Positions 26,549 through 37,135 are shown, counted from the first letter of the stretch. The stretch: DNA of 64,000 nucleotides from Prado023 sp963747335 (GCA_963747335.1 CAVVEV010000005.1:186001-250000); one strand, 5' to 3'. Numbers and translations: made by a program. The notes: a model not told the origin generated them from the sequence alone.

Positions 26549-29500
26549 TCAGCCTCGGGGTCCCCCCTGGCGGCGGGCGCCACGCACCGCGGTGGAGCCG
26601 ACCCCGAGCAGCACCAGTGCGAGCAGCAGCAGGCCACCAACCTGGGCTCCGGTCTCTGCCAACCCACCCGAATCGCCGTCGCCCGGCTCGTCGGGGGCCA
26701 CCACGACCGCATCGTCGCTCACGACACCACCGTCCGAGTTGCCACCCACGATTGAGGCCACGTTCTCCACCTCGGTACCCGGCTGGGCGGTGAGCCTGGT
26801 GGTCAGCTCGAACGCCGCCGAGGCTCCGACCGCCAGAGACGAGGTGAATGTGCAGGTCACGGTCTGGCCCTCGGTGCAGGACCATCCTTCGCCCGACCAG
26901 CTGACGAACTCCAGCCCGCGGGGCAGCGGGTCGGACACCACGATCGGCGCCGTGGTCGCGTTCGGACCGCTGTTGCCGACGGTGATCACGTAGGTCACCC
27001 GGTCACCGTCGATGTCCTCCACGTCCTTGACGATGGTCAGCACCGACACCGGGGTAACCTGCGTGGCGTCCGAGTCAGTGTTGTTGACGGTCGAGGTCTC
27101 GGTCGACGGCGTCGACACGGCGGCGGTGTTGACCACCGACGGCGCCGCGGCAGGTCCAACAGCCACCACGAGTTCCACGGCGCTGGTGGCTCCGATCTCG
27201 AGGTTCGCCGCGCGCAGGCAGGTGACGACCTGACCGGCCGCGCTGCAGGCCCAACCGGGACCGGTACCGGACACGTAGGTCAGGCCCACGGGCAGGGTGT
27301 CGGTGATGGTCTGCGGGCCCGGGTCTGCCGTGGGCCCGTTGTTGGTCACCGTCAGCGTGTACGTCCTGTCGGTGCCGACCGTGAACGAGCCGACATGGGA
27401 CTTGTCGATCGCCAGGTCGACCAGCGGCGGCACGGTGACGGGATCCGTGGCCGTGTTGTTCTTCGTGGTGGACTCGGGCGTGGTCGTGGAACCGACCACG
27501 ACGTTCTCCACAGTCGGGTAGGCGGCAGCCCCGACCTTCACCGTCACGGTGATCGGCGGCGCCGCGGCCAGCGGGGCCAGCGGGTCAGCCAGGGCACAGG
27601 TGACAACCTGAGCAGCAGCGTCACAGGTCCAGTCCGTCCCGACTGCTGACACGTAGGTCAGGCCTGCGGGAAGGGTGTCCACCATGGACACCTGGCGCGC
27701 CTCCGACGGGCCGAGGTTGGTCACCTCGAGGCTGAACGCCAGCTCGCCGCCGACGACCACCGGCCCCGCATGGGACTTGGTCACGACCAGGTCGGCCAGC
27801 GTCGTGACGGTGATCGTGTCCTCGCCCTTGTTGTTCTCCTCCTTGGGGTCGGGCGTCGGGGAGGTGACCTCGGCCTTGTTGGTCAGCTCCCCGGGATCGG
27901 TATCCGCCGCGATGAGCGTCGTGAGGGTCAGTGCCGGGGCCAAGGTGCCTGCGATCAGCGGCTCGCCACCATCGAGTGTGCACTCGACGACCTCGTCGAC
28001 GGCCGGGTTTCCGCTCGTCGTGCAGGTCCAGTCCGGTCCGCTGGAGACGAAGGACAGGCCCGCCGGCAGGGTGTCGCGCACCTTGATGAGCGGCTGGGCG
28101 TCCGAGGGCCCGGCATTGCGGACGGCGACGTCGAACGTGAACTCCTTGCCGGCCACGGCTGTCGCATCCATGTCGTGGGACTTCGTGAGCACCAGGTCGG
28201 CGCTCGCGGTGACCTGGAACTTGTCCGACGACGAGTCGTTGTCCGAGTTCTTGTCCTCCGTTGCCGAGCTCACGGTCGCCGTGTTCGTGATGGTGGCCGG
28301 CGGGAAGCCGGAGTTGACCTTCACAGTCAACGTGATCACCGGGGCTGAGGTCTTCGCGGCGAGCGTCGCCCGGGTGCAGGACAGCACCTGACCGGCGGTG
28401 GCGCAGTCCCAGCCCTCGCCCGCGGCGGCGACCAGGGTCAGGCCGGCCGGAAGTGCGTCGCCGACGATCACCCCGTCCGCGTCACTGGGGCCGAGGTTGC
28501 TCACCAGGAGGCTGAACGTGGTGTTCGCCCCAGCGGGCACCGGGTTCGTCCCGGTGAACGTCTTGACGATGCCGAGGTCGGCCTCATCGGCCACGGTAAC
28601 CGCCGCCTCGTCGGTGTTGTTCGTCAGGTCCGGGTCCCCCGTGGGCCCATCCACGCCGGCCGTGTTGACCAATGTTGCCGGGCCCGCGGATGGGGACACG
28701 GTGGCCACCACCGTGATCGGCGGCAGCGAGCCCTCGCTGGCGACCCCGTCAGGATGCACGCAGGTGATCGTCCGGCCCACCCGGGTGCAGGGCTCCCATC
28801 CGCTGCCGCCTGCGGAGACGACCACTGTCCCCTCGGGCAGGACGTCCGTCACGGTCGTCGGCCCCTCCGAGTTGGACGGGCCGTTGTTGCTGGCCGTCAG
28901 CGTCCAGGTGACATCCCTGCCTGCCAGGACCGTCTGGGACTTGGGCGTCTTGGCGATCGCCAGGTCCGCCGAGGAGTCGAACGCGGTGTTGTCAGTGCTC
29001 GAGTTGTTCCCAGTATCGGGATCGGTGGTTCCACTGGTGACTGTCGCTGTGTTCGTGAACTCCCCGTTGGCCGGCGCCGTGGTGGCGACGGCGATGCCGA
29101 TCCGCACCGCGCGCGTCTGGCCGAGGGCCAGACCGCCGTACAGGGTGCAGGTGACCTTCTGCCGCGCGGGCGCCGTGGGCGTGCTCGCAGGATCCGCGAC
29201 GCACGTCCAGGACCCGGCGATGTCGACCTTGGCGCCGGTGTAGGACAGGTGCTCTGGGAGCGTGTCCACGACGACGACAGGCGCCGCCGCATCAGCCGGA
29301 CCGAAGTTCGTGACCGTGAACGTGTAGGAGTTGTTGCTGGTACCGGGGGTGAAGTCGCCGTTGAACACGTTCTGGTCGTCCGGGTCAACGCCGGCGTGGG
29401 TCTTCTCGATGGCGACATCCGCCAGGGTGACGACCGTACCAGTGACCGTCGATGTGTTGTTGCCAGGCATCGGATCCGGCGTGGTGCCGGTCACGACCCC

Positions 29501-32500
29501 TGTGTTCGTCAGGTCGCCGACGAACGCGCTGCCGATCCTGAGGACCGCCGTGATCTGCGGGGCAGCCTGGCCGGCCAGCAGGTCAGAGTTGCGGGTGCAC
29601 GTGATTGAGTCAATGACGGCGTTGTCCGCCGGGCACACCCAGCCAGCCCCCGACGCAGACACGAACGTCGTTCCGGCTGGGACCGCATCGGTCACCGTGA
29701 TCGTCGACCGGGACGTGGACGGCCCCAGGTTCGACACGTTCAGCGTGTAGGTGACGTCTCGACCCGCCTCGAGCGGCCCGCTGCGGCCCTTGACGATCTT
29801 GAGGTCCGCGAGCGCGGTCAACGGCACCGAGTCAGTGTCGGTGTTGTTCCCGGGGATGGGGTCATAGGTGCGGCCCGCGACGGTGGCGGTGTTGGTCAGC
29901 GTGGTCGGCGTGGACGTATCGCTGGGGATCGTGACCCGCAACGTGATCAGCGGGAACGACGCGCCCGGGGCGAGGGTCTCGTTCGCATTGCTCCGCGTGC
30001 ACGTGACGTCAGCGCCGACGGCCGAGCAGTTCCACCCGTCGCCGGTCGCGTCGGCGAACGTCATCGGCGCCGGCACCGTGTCCGTCACGGTGAAGGGCCC
30101 GACGGCGGTGTCGGTACCGTTGTTGGTCACCTTGATGGTCCAGTCAAAACTCGCACCCGCGACCGGAGTGCCGACATGGTCCTTGTCCAGCACGAGGTCG
30201 GCCTTGTGGATCCGGGCGCTGGCGGGGAACGGGCCGTCGTTGTAGGGCACCTGCGGTGTGCACGGCGAGGTCGAGGGCTGCGTCGCGGCACCGCAGCGCG
30301 ACTGGGCGCCGGTGGCGTCCTCCGCCGTGGTCGCCACGGTGTTGGTGTGCGCGATGGAGGATCCCGCACCCGGATCAGTGAGCGCGCCAGGCTGCGGTGT
30401 AGCGGTGAAGGTGACCACGATCGTTTGGCCCGGCGTGCCCGGGTTGCCGGGGACCGGCGGGTTGATGGTCCCCAGGTCCGTCCAGGTCAGTGTCTGGTTC
30501 CCAGCCCCCGTCGTCCCGAGCACCGGCTCAGGCGCCGGGCTGATTGCCGAGCCGGCCACCACGACGCTCGACATCGCCGTGTAGGTCCAGTTCTTGGGCA
30601 GGGTGTCGACGGCATCGACACCGTACGCCCGGGATGCCCCGGTGTTGGTCAGCGTGATCTGCCAGGTGAACGGGGTGCCCACGTAGGCGATCGGTCCGTT
30701 CGGGGTGGTCTTTTCCGGGGTCACCCTGGGGAACTGCGGGGTGACGGTTCGGTTCGCCGACGGGCCGGTGTACTGCCGGCCTGTCCCGTCCGCGAGGCTG
30801 TTGTAGCCGGTCACCGTGGCGGTGTTGACCTTGCCCGCGGCCGTGAGCGAGGCCGACGGTGCGAGTGTGGCCGTGTACGTGAAGGCCTTCGCGGCTCCGG
30901 GCAGGAGCGAGGGGATCGCCGGCCAGGTGATGGTGCCGCCACCCAGGGCGGGGTCGGCCGGTGCCGGGAGCGGCGTGAGGACTCCCGAGTCCGAGATGGA
31001 GCCGGGCGTCACCACGACGCCCACAGGCACGACGTCCCTGATGACGACGTTGAACGCCGTCGAGACGTTGGGCGCGGAGGAGTTCGTCGCCCTCACGGTG
31101 TAGTCGAACTCGCCTCCTGGCGCGGGGGTGGCGTTGGTGACGACCTTGGTCAGGGAGACCAGCGGCTCCTGGACGGTGACGGTTGCCAGGGCCGACCCGC
31201 TGGACTGCTGGAAGGTCGCGTCCGCCGAGGTCGGGGGGGTCGTCGTGGGCGACGAATCCCACTTCAGCGTCGCCAGGTCGACGAGCCCGTCTGCGCGCTT
31301 CGGGGTGGTCGAGTTGATGTTCGCCACCTTGCCGGAGTAGACGATCGTCACGGTGCGAACCTTGTCCGACTGCGCGACGTCACCCAGGTACCAGGCGATG
31401 CGCGTGCTGGTGCCGGGGCCGGCAGCATCGCTGAGGCGCCCGGAGCCGACGGTGCAGCCCGCGCCACCGCTGTCGACGCAGGTGACCGAGGAGGTCAGGA
31501 TGCTGCTCATGTCGATGCCCTGGCGGACCTCATCAACCACGGTCGCGCGGTAGAAGTTGACCTTCGCGGGCAGGGTTGCGGTGATCGTCCACGTGGCGGT
31601 CTGGCCGATGGTCGCCGCAGTCGGCGTCACCGACTTGATGACCGTGCCCCCCTCGACCGTCACGGTGTCTGTCGCAGGGATCGAGTAGGTGCGCTCCAGG
31701 GGATTCGGTGGGGTCTGGGGATCGGGCGTCGACGGGTTCGGGTCGTCCAGGGTTCCCCCGGTGAGCAGCGCCTTGTTCGTGTACTCGACCAGGCCGGCGG
31801 AGGCCGTCGAGACCGTCGCGGTGTACTGCAGGGTCGCGGGGATCGCCGGGCCGGCGAGCAGTGTCCCCGGGTTCAGGACAGGCGGCGGGGAGGTCGTGGG
31901 CTGCCAGGCCAGGCGCGTCTCTGTGCTGGTGCAGCCGTTGGTCCCGGTGCCGGGCTCAGGGTCCAGCACATCGGTCCGGCCGGCCGGGAGGTACCCGCCG
32001 AAGGTCAGCCCGGCCGGGAGGCAGTCCACCACCCAGCTGTCGTGCAGCGGCGGCCGGTCGACGGCGTTGGAGGCGGTCAGGGTGTAGGTGACGACGTCCC
32101 CAGCAGCAACCGTCGTGCGGTTGGCCTCCTTGGTGAGGGCGGGCGAGGGCTCCACGACCGTCACGGGGTGGGACGCGGGGGTCGGGGCGGTCACGTTCGG
32201 GGCGTCCGTTGCGGCCGAGGCCTTGCTGAGGAAGGTGGCGGTGTTGGTGCGCTCCACCCCGTGGGCGTTCTCGGCGACCGTGCTGACGCGGGCGGTGATG
32301 CTCACCCGGAAGACGTGATCCTGCGTGGCGTCGGCCGCGGCAGTGTAGGAGGCGGGCAGTGTGAGCGTGACCAGCTGCCCGCTGTTCGCCAGGACCGTGC
32401 CGGTGGGCAGGACCGATCCGGGCGGCTGGGGGGACGTCCAGCTCGCCCCACCATCGGTGGAGTACTCCGCCGCCGCGGACTCGTACGCCAAGCCGTCGGG

Positions 32501-33538
32501 AAGCGTGTCGGTCAGGACACCCTGGTACACCGACGTGCCATAGGGGACGGAGGCGGTGACGGTGTAGGTCACGAGCTCGCCGATCGTGGCTTGGTCGGGC
32601 GTGTTGTTGTTGTCCTCGGTGATCGAGGTGGTGCCGGTCTTGGTCAGGGCGACGTTGGCGACCACGACGTTGGAGGGGTCGACAGACCTCGGCGCGTCAC
32701 ACTCAGATTGCCCGGCCTTCCCGCATGCGTCGGGATCGATGTTGTCGATCGGGTAGTAGGTAGCAGCCTGGTTCGGCAGGTTCGTGAAGGCCTGGTAGCT
32801 GCGCACCCCGGCGTTGTCGGTCAGGACCGTGCCTACTGAGACTTTGTCCGGGACCGTGAAGTCGTAGGTGAGGGTCTTGCGGGCCCCGGCCGGGATCGCC
32901 TCGGTGTCCGAGGCGTCGAACTGCCAGCGCAGCAGTGCGCGGTTCGTGCCGTCCAGGGAGGTGGGGTACCCGGACCCCGTGGGGTCCGTGCAGGTGTAGA
33001 ACGCCGAGTTGCTCTCGTTACCGACGTTGGCACACGGGATCCCGGCCGGCAGGAGGTCCCAGATATCCACGGTGCGGACGGAGGACGCGAAGTCCGCACC
33101 CAGGCTGTCGCTCGTGTTGGTCACGTCGATGCGGAACTTCACCACGTCTCCGTCGCGGACGGTCTTCCCATCGACGTCAGCCGGGTCGGCGCCGGGGAGG
33201 TTCGGCAGGTCGGGGTCCGTGACGGGCGGGTCCACAGGAATCGCCGGGGTGATCGATGCGATGCCCTTGACCAGCGACACCGGCGGCAGCGGGGCGACCT
33301 GGAAGTCCAGCTGGTCACGCAGCGAGATCGCCTGCCCGGCGCTGTTCTCGGAACGGAACTTCATCAGGTTGCCCACGATGTCTGGTGTGGTGCCCGCCGC
33401 TGCGCCGTCGATCGACACCGCGAACACGACCTCGAACACCGCGCTCTTGGGCGCGAACAGGCTGGTGCCCGAGGAGTTGCCCACGTTCCAGACCAGCGGA
33501 CCGGTCGGGTCAGCCGGGGGGGTGAAGCTCACCGCCAC
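26549..33538 (-). CDS. Giant DUF11-repeat surface protein, C-terminal part, LAETG anchor
   Basis: A 2,329-residue open frame forming most of a cell-wall adhesin-like protein. The last 1,100 residues contain nine tandem DUF11 (TIGR01451) repeats of about 120 residues, each starting like ADLxIxKxH and containing VTNxGPS and DTLPAGLxFV. The N-terminal half has longer, divergent DUF11/SpaA-like isopeptide-type repeats. The C-terminus is a sortase signal: LAETG, a hydrophobic helix (GLLLLALVLLGVGS) and a basic tail. The LAxTG form suits a class E sortase; none is encoded here. The frame lacks a signal peptide because it continues the gene at 33510-35783, from which it is separated by one base. It ends 1 nt from the convergent upstream gene. 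Confidence 0.88.
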   Translation of the reverse strand: MAVSFTPPADPTGPLVWNVGNSSGTSLFAPKSAVFEVVFAVSIDGAAAGTTPDIVGNLMKFRSENSAGQAISLRDQLDFQVAPLPPVSLVKGIASITPAIPVDPPVTDPDLPNLPGADPADVDGKTVRDGDVVKFRIDVTNTSDSLGADFASSVRTVDIWDLLPAGIPCANVGNESNSAFYTCTDPTGSGYPTSLDGTNRALLRWQFDASDTEAIPAGARKTLTYDFTVPDKVSVGTVLTDNAGVRSYQAFTNLPNQAATYYPIDNIDPDACGKAGQSECDAPRSVDPSNVVVANVALTKTGTTSITEDNNNTPDQATIGELVTYTVTASVPYGTSVYQGVLTDTLPDGLAYESAAAEYSTDGGASWTSPQPPGSVLPTGTVLANSGQLVTLTLPASYTAAADATQDHVFRVSITARVSTVAENAHGVERTNTATFLSKASAATDAPNVTAPTPASHPVTVVEPSPALTKEANRTTVAAGDVVTYTLTASNAVDRPPLHDSWVVDCLPAGLTFGGYLPAGRTDVLDPEPGTGTNGCTSTETRLAWQPTTSPPPVLNPGTLLAGPAIPATLQYTATVSTASAGLVEYTNKALLTGGTLDDPNPSTPDPQTPPNPLERTYSIPATDTVTVEGGTVIKSVTPTAATIGQTATWTITATLPAKVNFYRATVVDEVRQGIDMSSILTSSVTCVDSGGAGCTVGSGRLSDAAGPGTSTRIAWYLGDVAQSDKVRTVTIVYSGKVANINSTTPKRADGLVDLATLKWDSSPTTTPPTSADATFQQSSGSALATVTVQEPLVSLTKVVTNATPAPGGEFDYTVRATNSSAPNVSTAFNVVIRDVVPVGVVVTPGSISDSGVLTPLPAPADPALGGGTITWPAIPSLLPGAAKAFTYTATLAPSASLTAAGKVNTATVTGYNSLADGTGRQYTGPSANRTVTPQFPRVTPEKTTPNGPIAYVGTPFTWQITLTNTGASRAYGVDAVDTLPKNWTYTAMSSVVVAGSAISPAPEPVLGTTGAGNQTLTWTDLGTINPPVPGNPGTPGQTIVVTFTATPQPGALTDPGAGSSIAHTNTVATTAEDATGAQSRCGAATQPSTSPCTPQVPYNDGPFPASARIHKADLVLDKDHVGTPVAGASFDWTIKVTNNGTDTAVGPFTVTDTVPAPMTFADATGDGWNCSAVGADVTCTRSNANETLAPGASFPLITLRVTIPSDTSTPTTLTNTATVAGRTYDPIPGNNTDTDSVPLTALADLKIVKGRSGPLEAGRDVTYTLNVSNLGPSTSRSTITVTDAVPAGTTFVSASGAGWVCPADNAVIDSITCTRNSDLLAGQAAPQITAVLRIGSAFVGDLTNTGVVTGTTPDPMPGNNTSTVTGTVVTLADVAIEKTHAGVDPDDQNVFNGDFTPGTSNNSYTFTVTNFGPADAAAPVVVVDTLPEHLSYTGAKVDIAGSWTCVADPASTPTAPARQKVTCTLYGGLALGQTRAVRIGIAVATTAPANGEFTNTATVTSGTTDPDTGNNSSTDNTAFDSSADLAIAKTPKSQTVLAGRDVTWTLTASNNGPSNSEGPTTVTDVLPEGTVVVSAGGSGWEPCTRVGRTITCVHPDGVASEGSLPPITVVATVSPSAGPATLVNTAGVDGPTGDPDLTNNTDEAAVTVADEADLGIVKTFTGTNPVPAGANTTFSLLVSNLGPSDADGVIVGDALPAGLTLVAAAGEGWDCATAGQVLSCTRATLAAKTSAPVITLTVKVNSGFPPATITNTATVSSATEDKNSDNDSSSDKFQVTASADLVLTKSHDMDATAVAGKEFTFDVAVRNAGPSDAQPLIKVRDTLPAGLSFVSSGPDWTCTTSGNPAVDEVVECTLDGGEPLIAGTLAPALTLTTLIAADTDPGELTNKAEVTSPTPDPKEENNKGEDTITVTTLADLVVTKSHAGPVVVGGELAFSLEVTNLGPSEARQVSMVDTLPAGLTYVSAVGTDWTCDAAAQVVTCALADPLAPLAAAPPITVTVKVGAAAYPTVENVVVGSTTTPESTTKNNTATDPVTVPPLVDLAIDKSHVGSFTVGTDRTYTLTVTNNGPTADPGPQTITDTLPVGLTYVSGTGPGWACSAAGQVVTCLRAANLEIGATSAVELVVAVGPAAAPSVVNTAAVSTPSTETSTVNNTDSDATQVTPVSVLTIVKDVEDIDGDRVTYVITVGNSGPNATTAPIVVSDPLPRGLEFVSWSGEGWSCTEGQTVTCTFTSSLAVGASAAFELTTRLTAQPGTEVENVASIVGGNSDGGVVSDDAVVVAPDEPGDGDSGGLAETGAQVGGLLLLALVLLGVGSTAVRGARRQGGPRG

Positions 33539-35783
33539 CAGGTGGGGTGAGGGTGGAGTTCGCGGTCACCACGGCGCTGTTGGCGACATAAGAAGTTCCC
33601 GCTGGCAGGAAGTCGGTGACGACCGGGTTCTTGGTCTGCGACTCGCTCGGGAACTCCACCCGCAGCAGGAAGCAGGCGATCGACCCGTTGCGGAAGGAGA
33701 ACCTCTCGATGTCCGCCCCGGCCAAGGGCGGCGCTGGGGGGTTGACGTACTCAGCAGCGCCGGGGCCCGTCACCGGCGAGCCCGGAGCTGAGCCGCCGGG
33801 GTTGGACGCCGTTGTCCCCGCCGAGCACTGGTAACCCTCCGCGCCCGAAACGTTCGGCTTGATCCGCTTGTCGATCTTCGGCTGGGTGGAGGACTGAGTT
33901 GCCGAGGAGTTGTCCTTCACCGCCTCGGGACCATCCGGGCTGGGTGCATCCACGTCGATGTCGGTCCGGATGTTCGTGGTCCCACCCAACGACACCGTGT
34001 TCGTGAAGGTGTCGCCCGAGGAGGTCGGCTGCCCGGTGAGACCGGGCGGGTCCTGCGGGCCTGTCCCGGAGTACACCGACCGCATCCGGGCGCCGTACTG
34101 GACCTCGATCGTGGCGTTGGCGGCCATGGCGCCCGGTGCCGTCGGCCACGGCGGGAACGCCACCGAGAAGGTGCCGTCCGCGTTCTGCGTGACCGACGTG
34201 TAGTCGACCGGGACGCCGTTGATCCGCGGCCCCTGCCCCGACACACCGGCGCAGTCGGCATCCGGTGAGGTGGGACCGGACAGGTAGTTGACGGCTGGGG
34301 AGTTGGACAGCGGGCAGACGCCGTTGGGCAGGGTGTCGGTGATCACGATCCCCGCCGCCGTCACGTACTCGCTGGTCCTGAGCGTGAGCGTGTACGTCGC
34401 GATGTCGCCGGAGACGAAGGTCGTGGGTGACACCTGCTTCTGCATGTCCAGGTCCTCGGCCGTCACCTTGTGCTGGGTGCTGCTGGCCACCGGGACCTTG
34501 GAATCCTCCGGGAATCCCGGCACCGGGCCGGTGTAGAGGCCGTCGCCCACCGCGATGTTGGTCAGCGACTGCTCGGTGGTGGTCTCGCGGGTCGAGGGGC
34601 CGGTGTTGTTGTCGAGGTTCGCGGTCTGGGGCGGCTGGGTCCCGACCGTCCCGCCGCCGGCGATCGGGGGCGCAGCCACCGTCCCGGTTGCGGGGAGCTT
34701 CGCCTGCCAGTCGGTCGTGTTGGCCCGCTGCGGGATGCCCGCCCGGTAGGTGATCGCCTCCACCTGATCAGCGGCGAAGTTCCCCACCAACCACGTGACC
34801 CTGGTGAAGACCCCCGCGGGGATGTCGCGGCCGGAGTCGCTCAGCGGGCCGGTGATCGTCTCCACCGATGCAGGCACGAGGCAACCATCGATCGGGGCGT
34901 CAGTGTTCAGGGCGGGAGCTGTCGGGTACTCCCGGCCGTTCGGGTAGAGCGCGGTGCTCGACGAGTTGTCCACGGTGCCGCAGCCGAGGAACTCCAGGCC
35001 CGCAGGCAGGTAGTCGCGGACCTCGATGTCCTCGGTCGCGAACGAGGGGTTGTTCGTCACCGTCAGCGTGTAGGTCGCCACATGGTCGTGCACACCTCGC
35101 AGCAGCTCCCCCTCGGGCGTCGGGCTGCTGGCCTTGTCGATCGTGAACGCGGTGACGCCCGTGTTACCCGTCGTCGCCGTCGCCGAGGCCGTGTAGCTCG
35201 TCGCCCCGGGCACGACCACACCATTGGCGTCGAACTTGGGCACATACCGTGCGTCGGAGTTCGTGTAGGCGTCGGCCTGGTTGAAGAAGGTGGAGGAGAC
35301 CGGCAGCGGGTCCTTCTCCGCCCGGACCACGAAGCTGATCTCCGCCGAGCTGTTGAGCTGCAGGTCCGCGACGTTGGACCAGACGAGGGTCTGGAACGCG
35401 TCTGGATCGTCCGGGTCGAGGGTCTCGGGGAAGACGTCGGGTTCCCCGGCGCTGCTCGGAGTCGTCGGGCCGACGTACACCACGCCCGGGGGCAGGACGT
35501 CTCGGAACGACAGGTTGTACTGGGGCACCTGTACCGGATTCGTGGCCGTGACGGGGGGATTCGTCGCCGTCAGCGTGTAGGTGGCCGTGTCACCGACGAG
35601 GACCTGGGACGGGCCCGCCTTGGCGATCTGGATGACGGGCAGGGGATCGGCTGCGGCCGGCAGCGCCGCGATGACCCCCACCACCAACACCATTGGCAGC
35701 ACGAGCGCCAACGACAGCAGGGACGACAGCAGCCGAGCCGGCACACCTGAGTTCTGGAACACACGCACGACGAGGACTCCCAC
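33510..35783 (-). CDS. Giant DUF11-repeat surface protein, N-terminal part (frameshifted from C-terminal part)
   Basis: A 757-residue open frame with a Sec signal peptide (SLLSLALVLPMVLVVGVIAA, cut near AAA-DP) and four or so DUF11-like repeats (VLVGDTATYTLTATNPPV, DHVATYTLTVTNNPS, VSGDIATYTLTLRTSEY). It stops at 33510 in a run of seven G on the plus strand; dropping one base in 33516-33555 fuses it to the 2,329-residue frame, giving a protein of about 3,075 residues. The sequence on both sides of the joint fits one continuous repeat (SAVVTANSTLTPPGG then VSFTPPADPTGPLVW). GTG 35783 is used; GTG 35768 has a better-placed GGGAG ribosome site. Confidence 0.85.
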   Translation of the reverse strand: MGVLVVRVFQNSGVPARLLSSLLSLALVLPMVLVVGVIAALPAAADPLPVIQIAKAGPSQVLVGDTATYTLTATNPPVTATNPVQVPQYNLSFRDVLPPGVVYVGPTTPSSAGEPDVFPETLDPDDPDAFQTLVWSNVADLQLNSSAEISFVVRAEKDPLPVSSTFFNQADAYTNSDARYVPKFDANGVVVPGATSYTASATATTGNTGVTAFTIDKASSPTPEGELLRGVHDHVATYTLTVTNNPSFATEDIEVRDYLPAGLEFLGCGTVDNSSSTALYPNGREYPTAPALNTDAPIDGCLVPASVETITGPLSDSGRDIPAGVFTRVTWLVGNFAADQVEAITYRAGIPQRANTTDWQAKLPATGTVAAPPIAGGGTVGTQPPQTANLDNNTGPSTRETTTEQSLTNIAVGDGLYTGPVPGFPEDSKVPVASSTQHKVTAEDLDMQKQVSPTTFVSGDIATYTLTLRTSEYVTAAGIVITDTLPNGVCPLSNSPAVNYLSGPTSPDADCAGVSGQGPRINGVPVDYTSVTQNADGTFSVAFPPWPTAPGAMAANATIEVQYGARMRSVYSGTGPQDPPGLTGQPTSSGDTFTNTVSLGGTTNIRTDIDVDAPSPDGPEAVKDNSSATQSSTQPKIDKRIKPNVSGAEGYQCSAGTTASNPGGSAPGSPVTGPGAAEYVNPPAPPLAGADIERFSFRNGSIACFLLRVEFPSESQTKNPVVTDFLPAGTSYVANSAVVTANSTLTPPGGGELHPPG
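33516..33522. repeat. G7/C7 homopolymer at the DUF11 frameshift
   Basis: Seven consecutive G on the plus strand (C7 in the mRNA sense), exactly where the two halves of the DUF11 gene change frame. Six instead of seven would restore one long frame. Confidence 0.7.
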
Positions 35784-35859
35784 CCGACGACCACGACAAA
35801 ATGGCCACCTGGAAGGGCGCCGAGTCGCAGAATACGCAGCGGCCGAGCACTTCGCGACC

Positions 35860-35890
35860 GGGCAATTGCCTTATTCCGCACGAATTGCCC
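35860..35890. promoter_or_regulatory. Hairpin upstream of the DUF11 gene
   Basis: GGGCAATT (35860-35867) and AATTGCCC (35883-35890) form a perfect 8-bp stem with a 15-nt loop, in the AT-richest part of the intergenic region about 80 nt before the DUF11 start. It could be an operator or a 5' leader hairpin. Confidence 0.4.
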
Positions 35891-35928
35891 GCAAGGGTGG
35901 GAAAACACCGAGATCCCCCCCGCCGAAC

Positions 35929-37135
35929 TCACGCCCCCGGCCCGGCGCAGCCTCTCCCCGGCCTGCTCGCGCAGCCCTGCCGTCACCGGACCCGGGCCGC
36001 CCTTGAGGTGCTCGAACGCGGCGTTGTACGCGCCCACCCAGGCGCCGGCCGCATGGGCGACCTGCCACTCGAGCTCGGTCCACGCCTGTCCCCGCTCGGC
36101 CGCGTACGCGGCCAGGAACTCGTCGTTCCGTTCCAGCGTGGTAATGGCGCAGTCCAGCACCGAGTTGTACTGGAATGCCGAGTTGCCGGCCAGGACAGAT
36201 TCGGGCATTGCGACAACGGAGTCCCAATCGTGGATGACCAGCCTCTGCTGGCCATCAGGGCCCGGTACCCACCTGCAGTTCTGCGCCTCGAAGTCCCCGT
36301 GGGCTGCCACGCGCGGCAGCCTCCCCACATCGGGAGCCAGCAGCCGGGCGCGGGCACGTCGGGCCACCGCGTGGATCAGCGGGTCGATCTGGTCGTCGAT
36401 CCTATGTGGGTCCCAGCGATCGGACGCCGGCGGCGGCCAGACGCGGTTCGGGTCACCGTGGTCCCAGTTCAGCCACGGGACCGGCGGTTCCAGGGTGGTC
36501 AACTCGTGGACGGCAGGGGCGGCTGCGACCATCTGTGCTAGCAGGCGGGCATACCCGGACGCGCCGATGGCACCCACCGCGGCCACGCCCTCCCCCTCCC
36601 AGGTCTCGGCGTTGACCGCCAGCAGTCGGGCGTCCACGGACTCGTTGCCCTCACCCCCAGCAGTCCAATCCCCGGCGTCGCGCTCACCCGCAGCCACCTT
36701 CATGTCCGGGTCACCCTCGCGCCCCGCGGCAGTCGCCCCCTCGGAGTCGCCCCCACCACCTGCAGCCCACCTGTGGGCGTTGCCGTGACCTTCAGCGTGC
36801 ACCACGTGCGATCCGTCCTCCACCAGCGGCGCCGGGCCAGCCAGCGGACGCGGGCAGGGGATCCCCGCGTTCCACATCGCCTCGTGAACCACGGTGCAGG
36901 CGTTCTGCCGGTCCAGCGCACCACGCACCTTCAGCACGACCTCCCGCCCGTCGGCCAGTCGCAGCCCGTGGACGGCGGACAGCCGCTCGACGCCGAAGAA
37001 CTGCGCGACCGGCGGGCTGCCGAGATGCCGCACGCACCAGGATGCGATCAAGGGCTCGACCGCAGGGGCGCCCACGCCAGAGCCGATCACTGGCCACTTG
37101 CCCGGCAGCCACGCGCGAGTGCAGCCCACTGGCAC
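35929..37135 (-). CDS. APH-like kinase (phosphotransferase family), 3' end probably frameshifted
   Basis: About 400 residues of the aminoglycoside/choline-kinase-like fold. The catalytic loop HGDFEAQN (279-286) and the metal motif IHDWDS (301-306) are complete, as is the N-lobe strand REVVLKVRG. Residues 120-170 are a Gly/Ala/Asp-rich insert. The substrate is unknown; such domains phosphorylate small molecules. In the sequence as given the frame runs on to 35570, into the start of the DUF11 gene. Removing one C from the C5 run at 35934-35938 would end the protein at TGA 35929-35931, leaving a normal spacer, and I annotate that end. GTG 37135 is the likely start. Confidence 0.75.

Noticed and set aside
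26549..30200. Regular DNA periodicity suggesting a CRISPR array or satellite
   Set aside because: The period of about 360 nt comes from degenerate protein repeats (DUF11); the DNA units are not identical and there are no spacers.
30176..32839. Long plus-strand open frame opposite the DUF11 gene
   Set aside because: Low-complexity Arg/Gly composition and full overlap with clear DUF11 repeats on the other strand.
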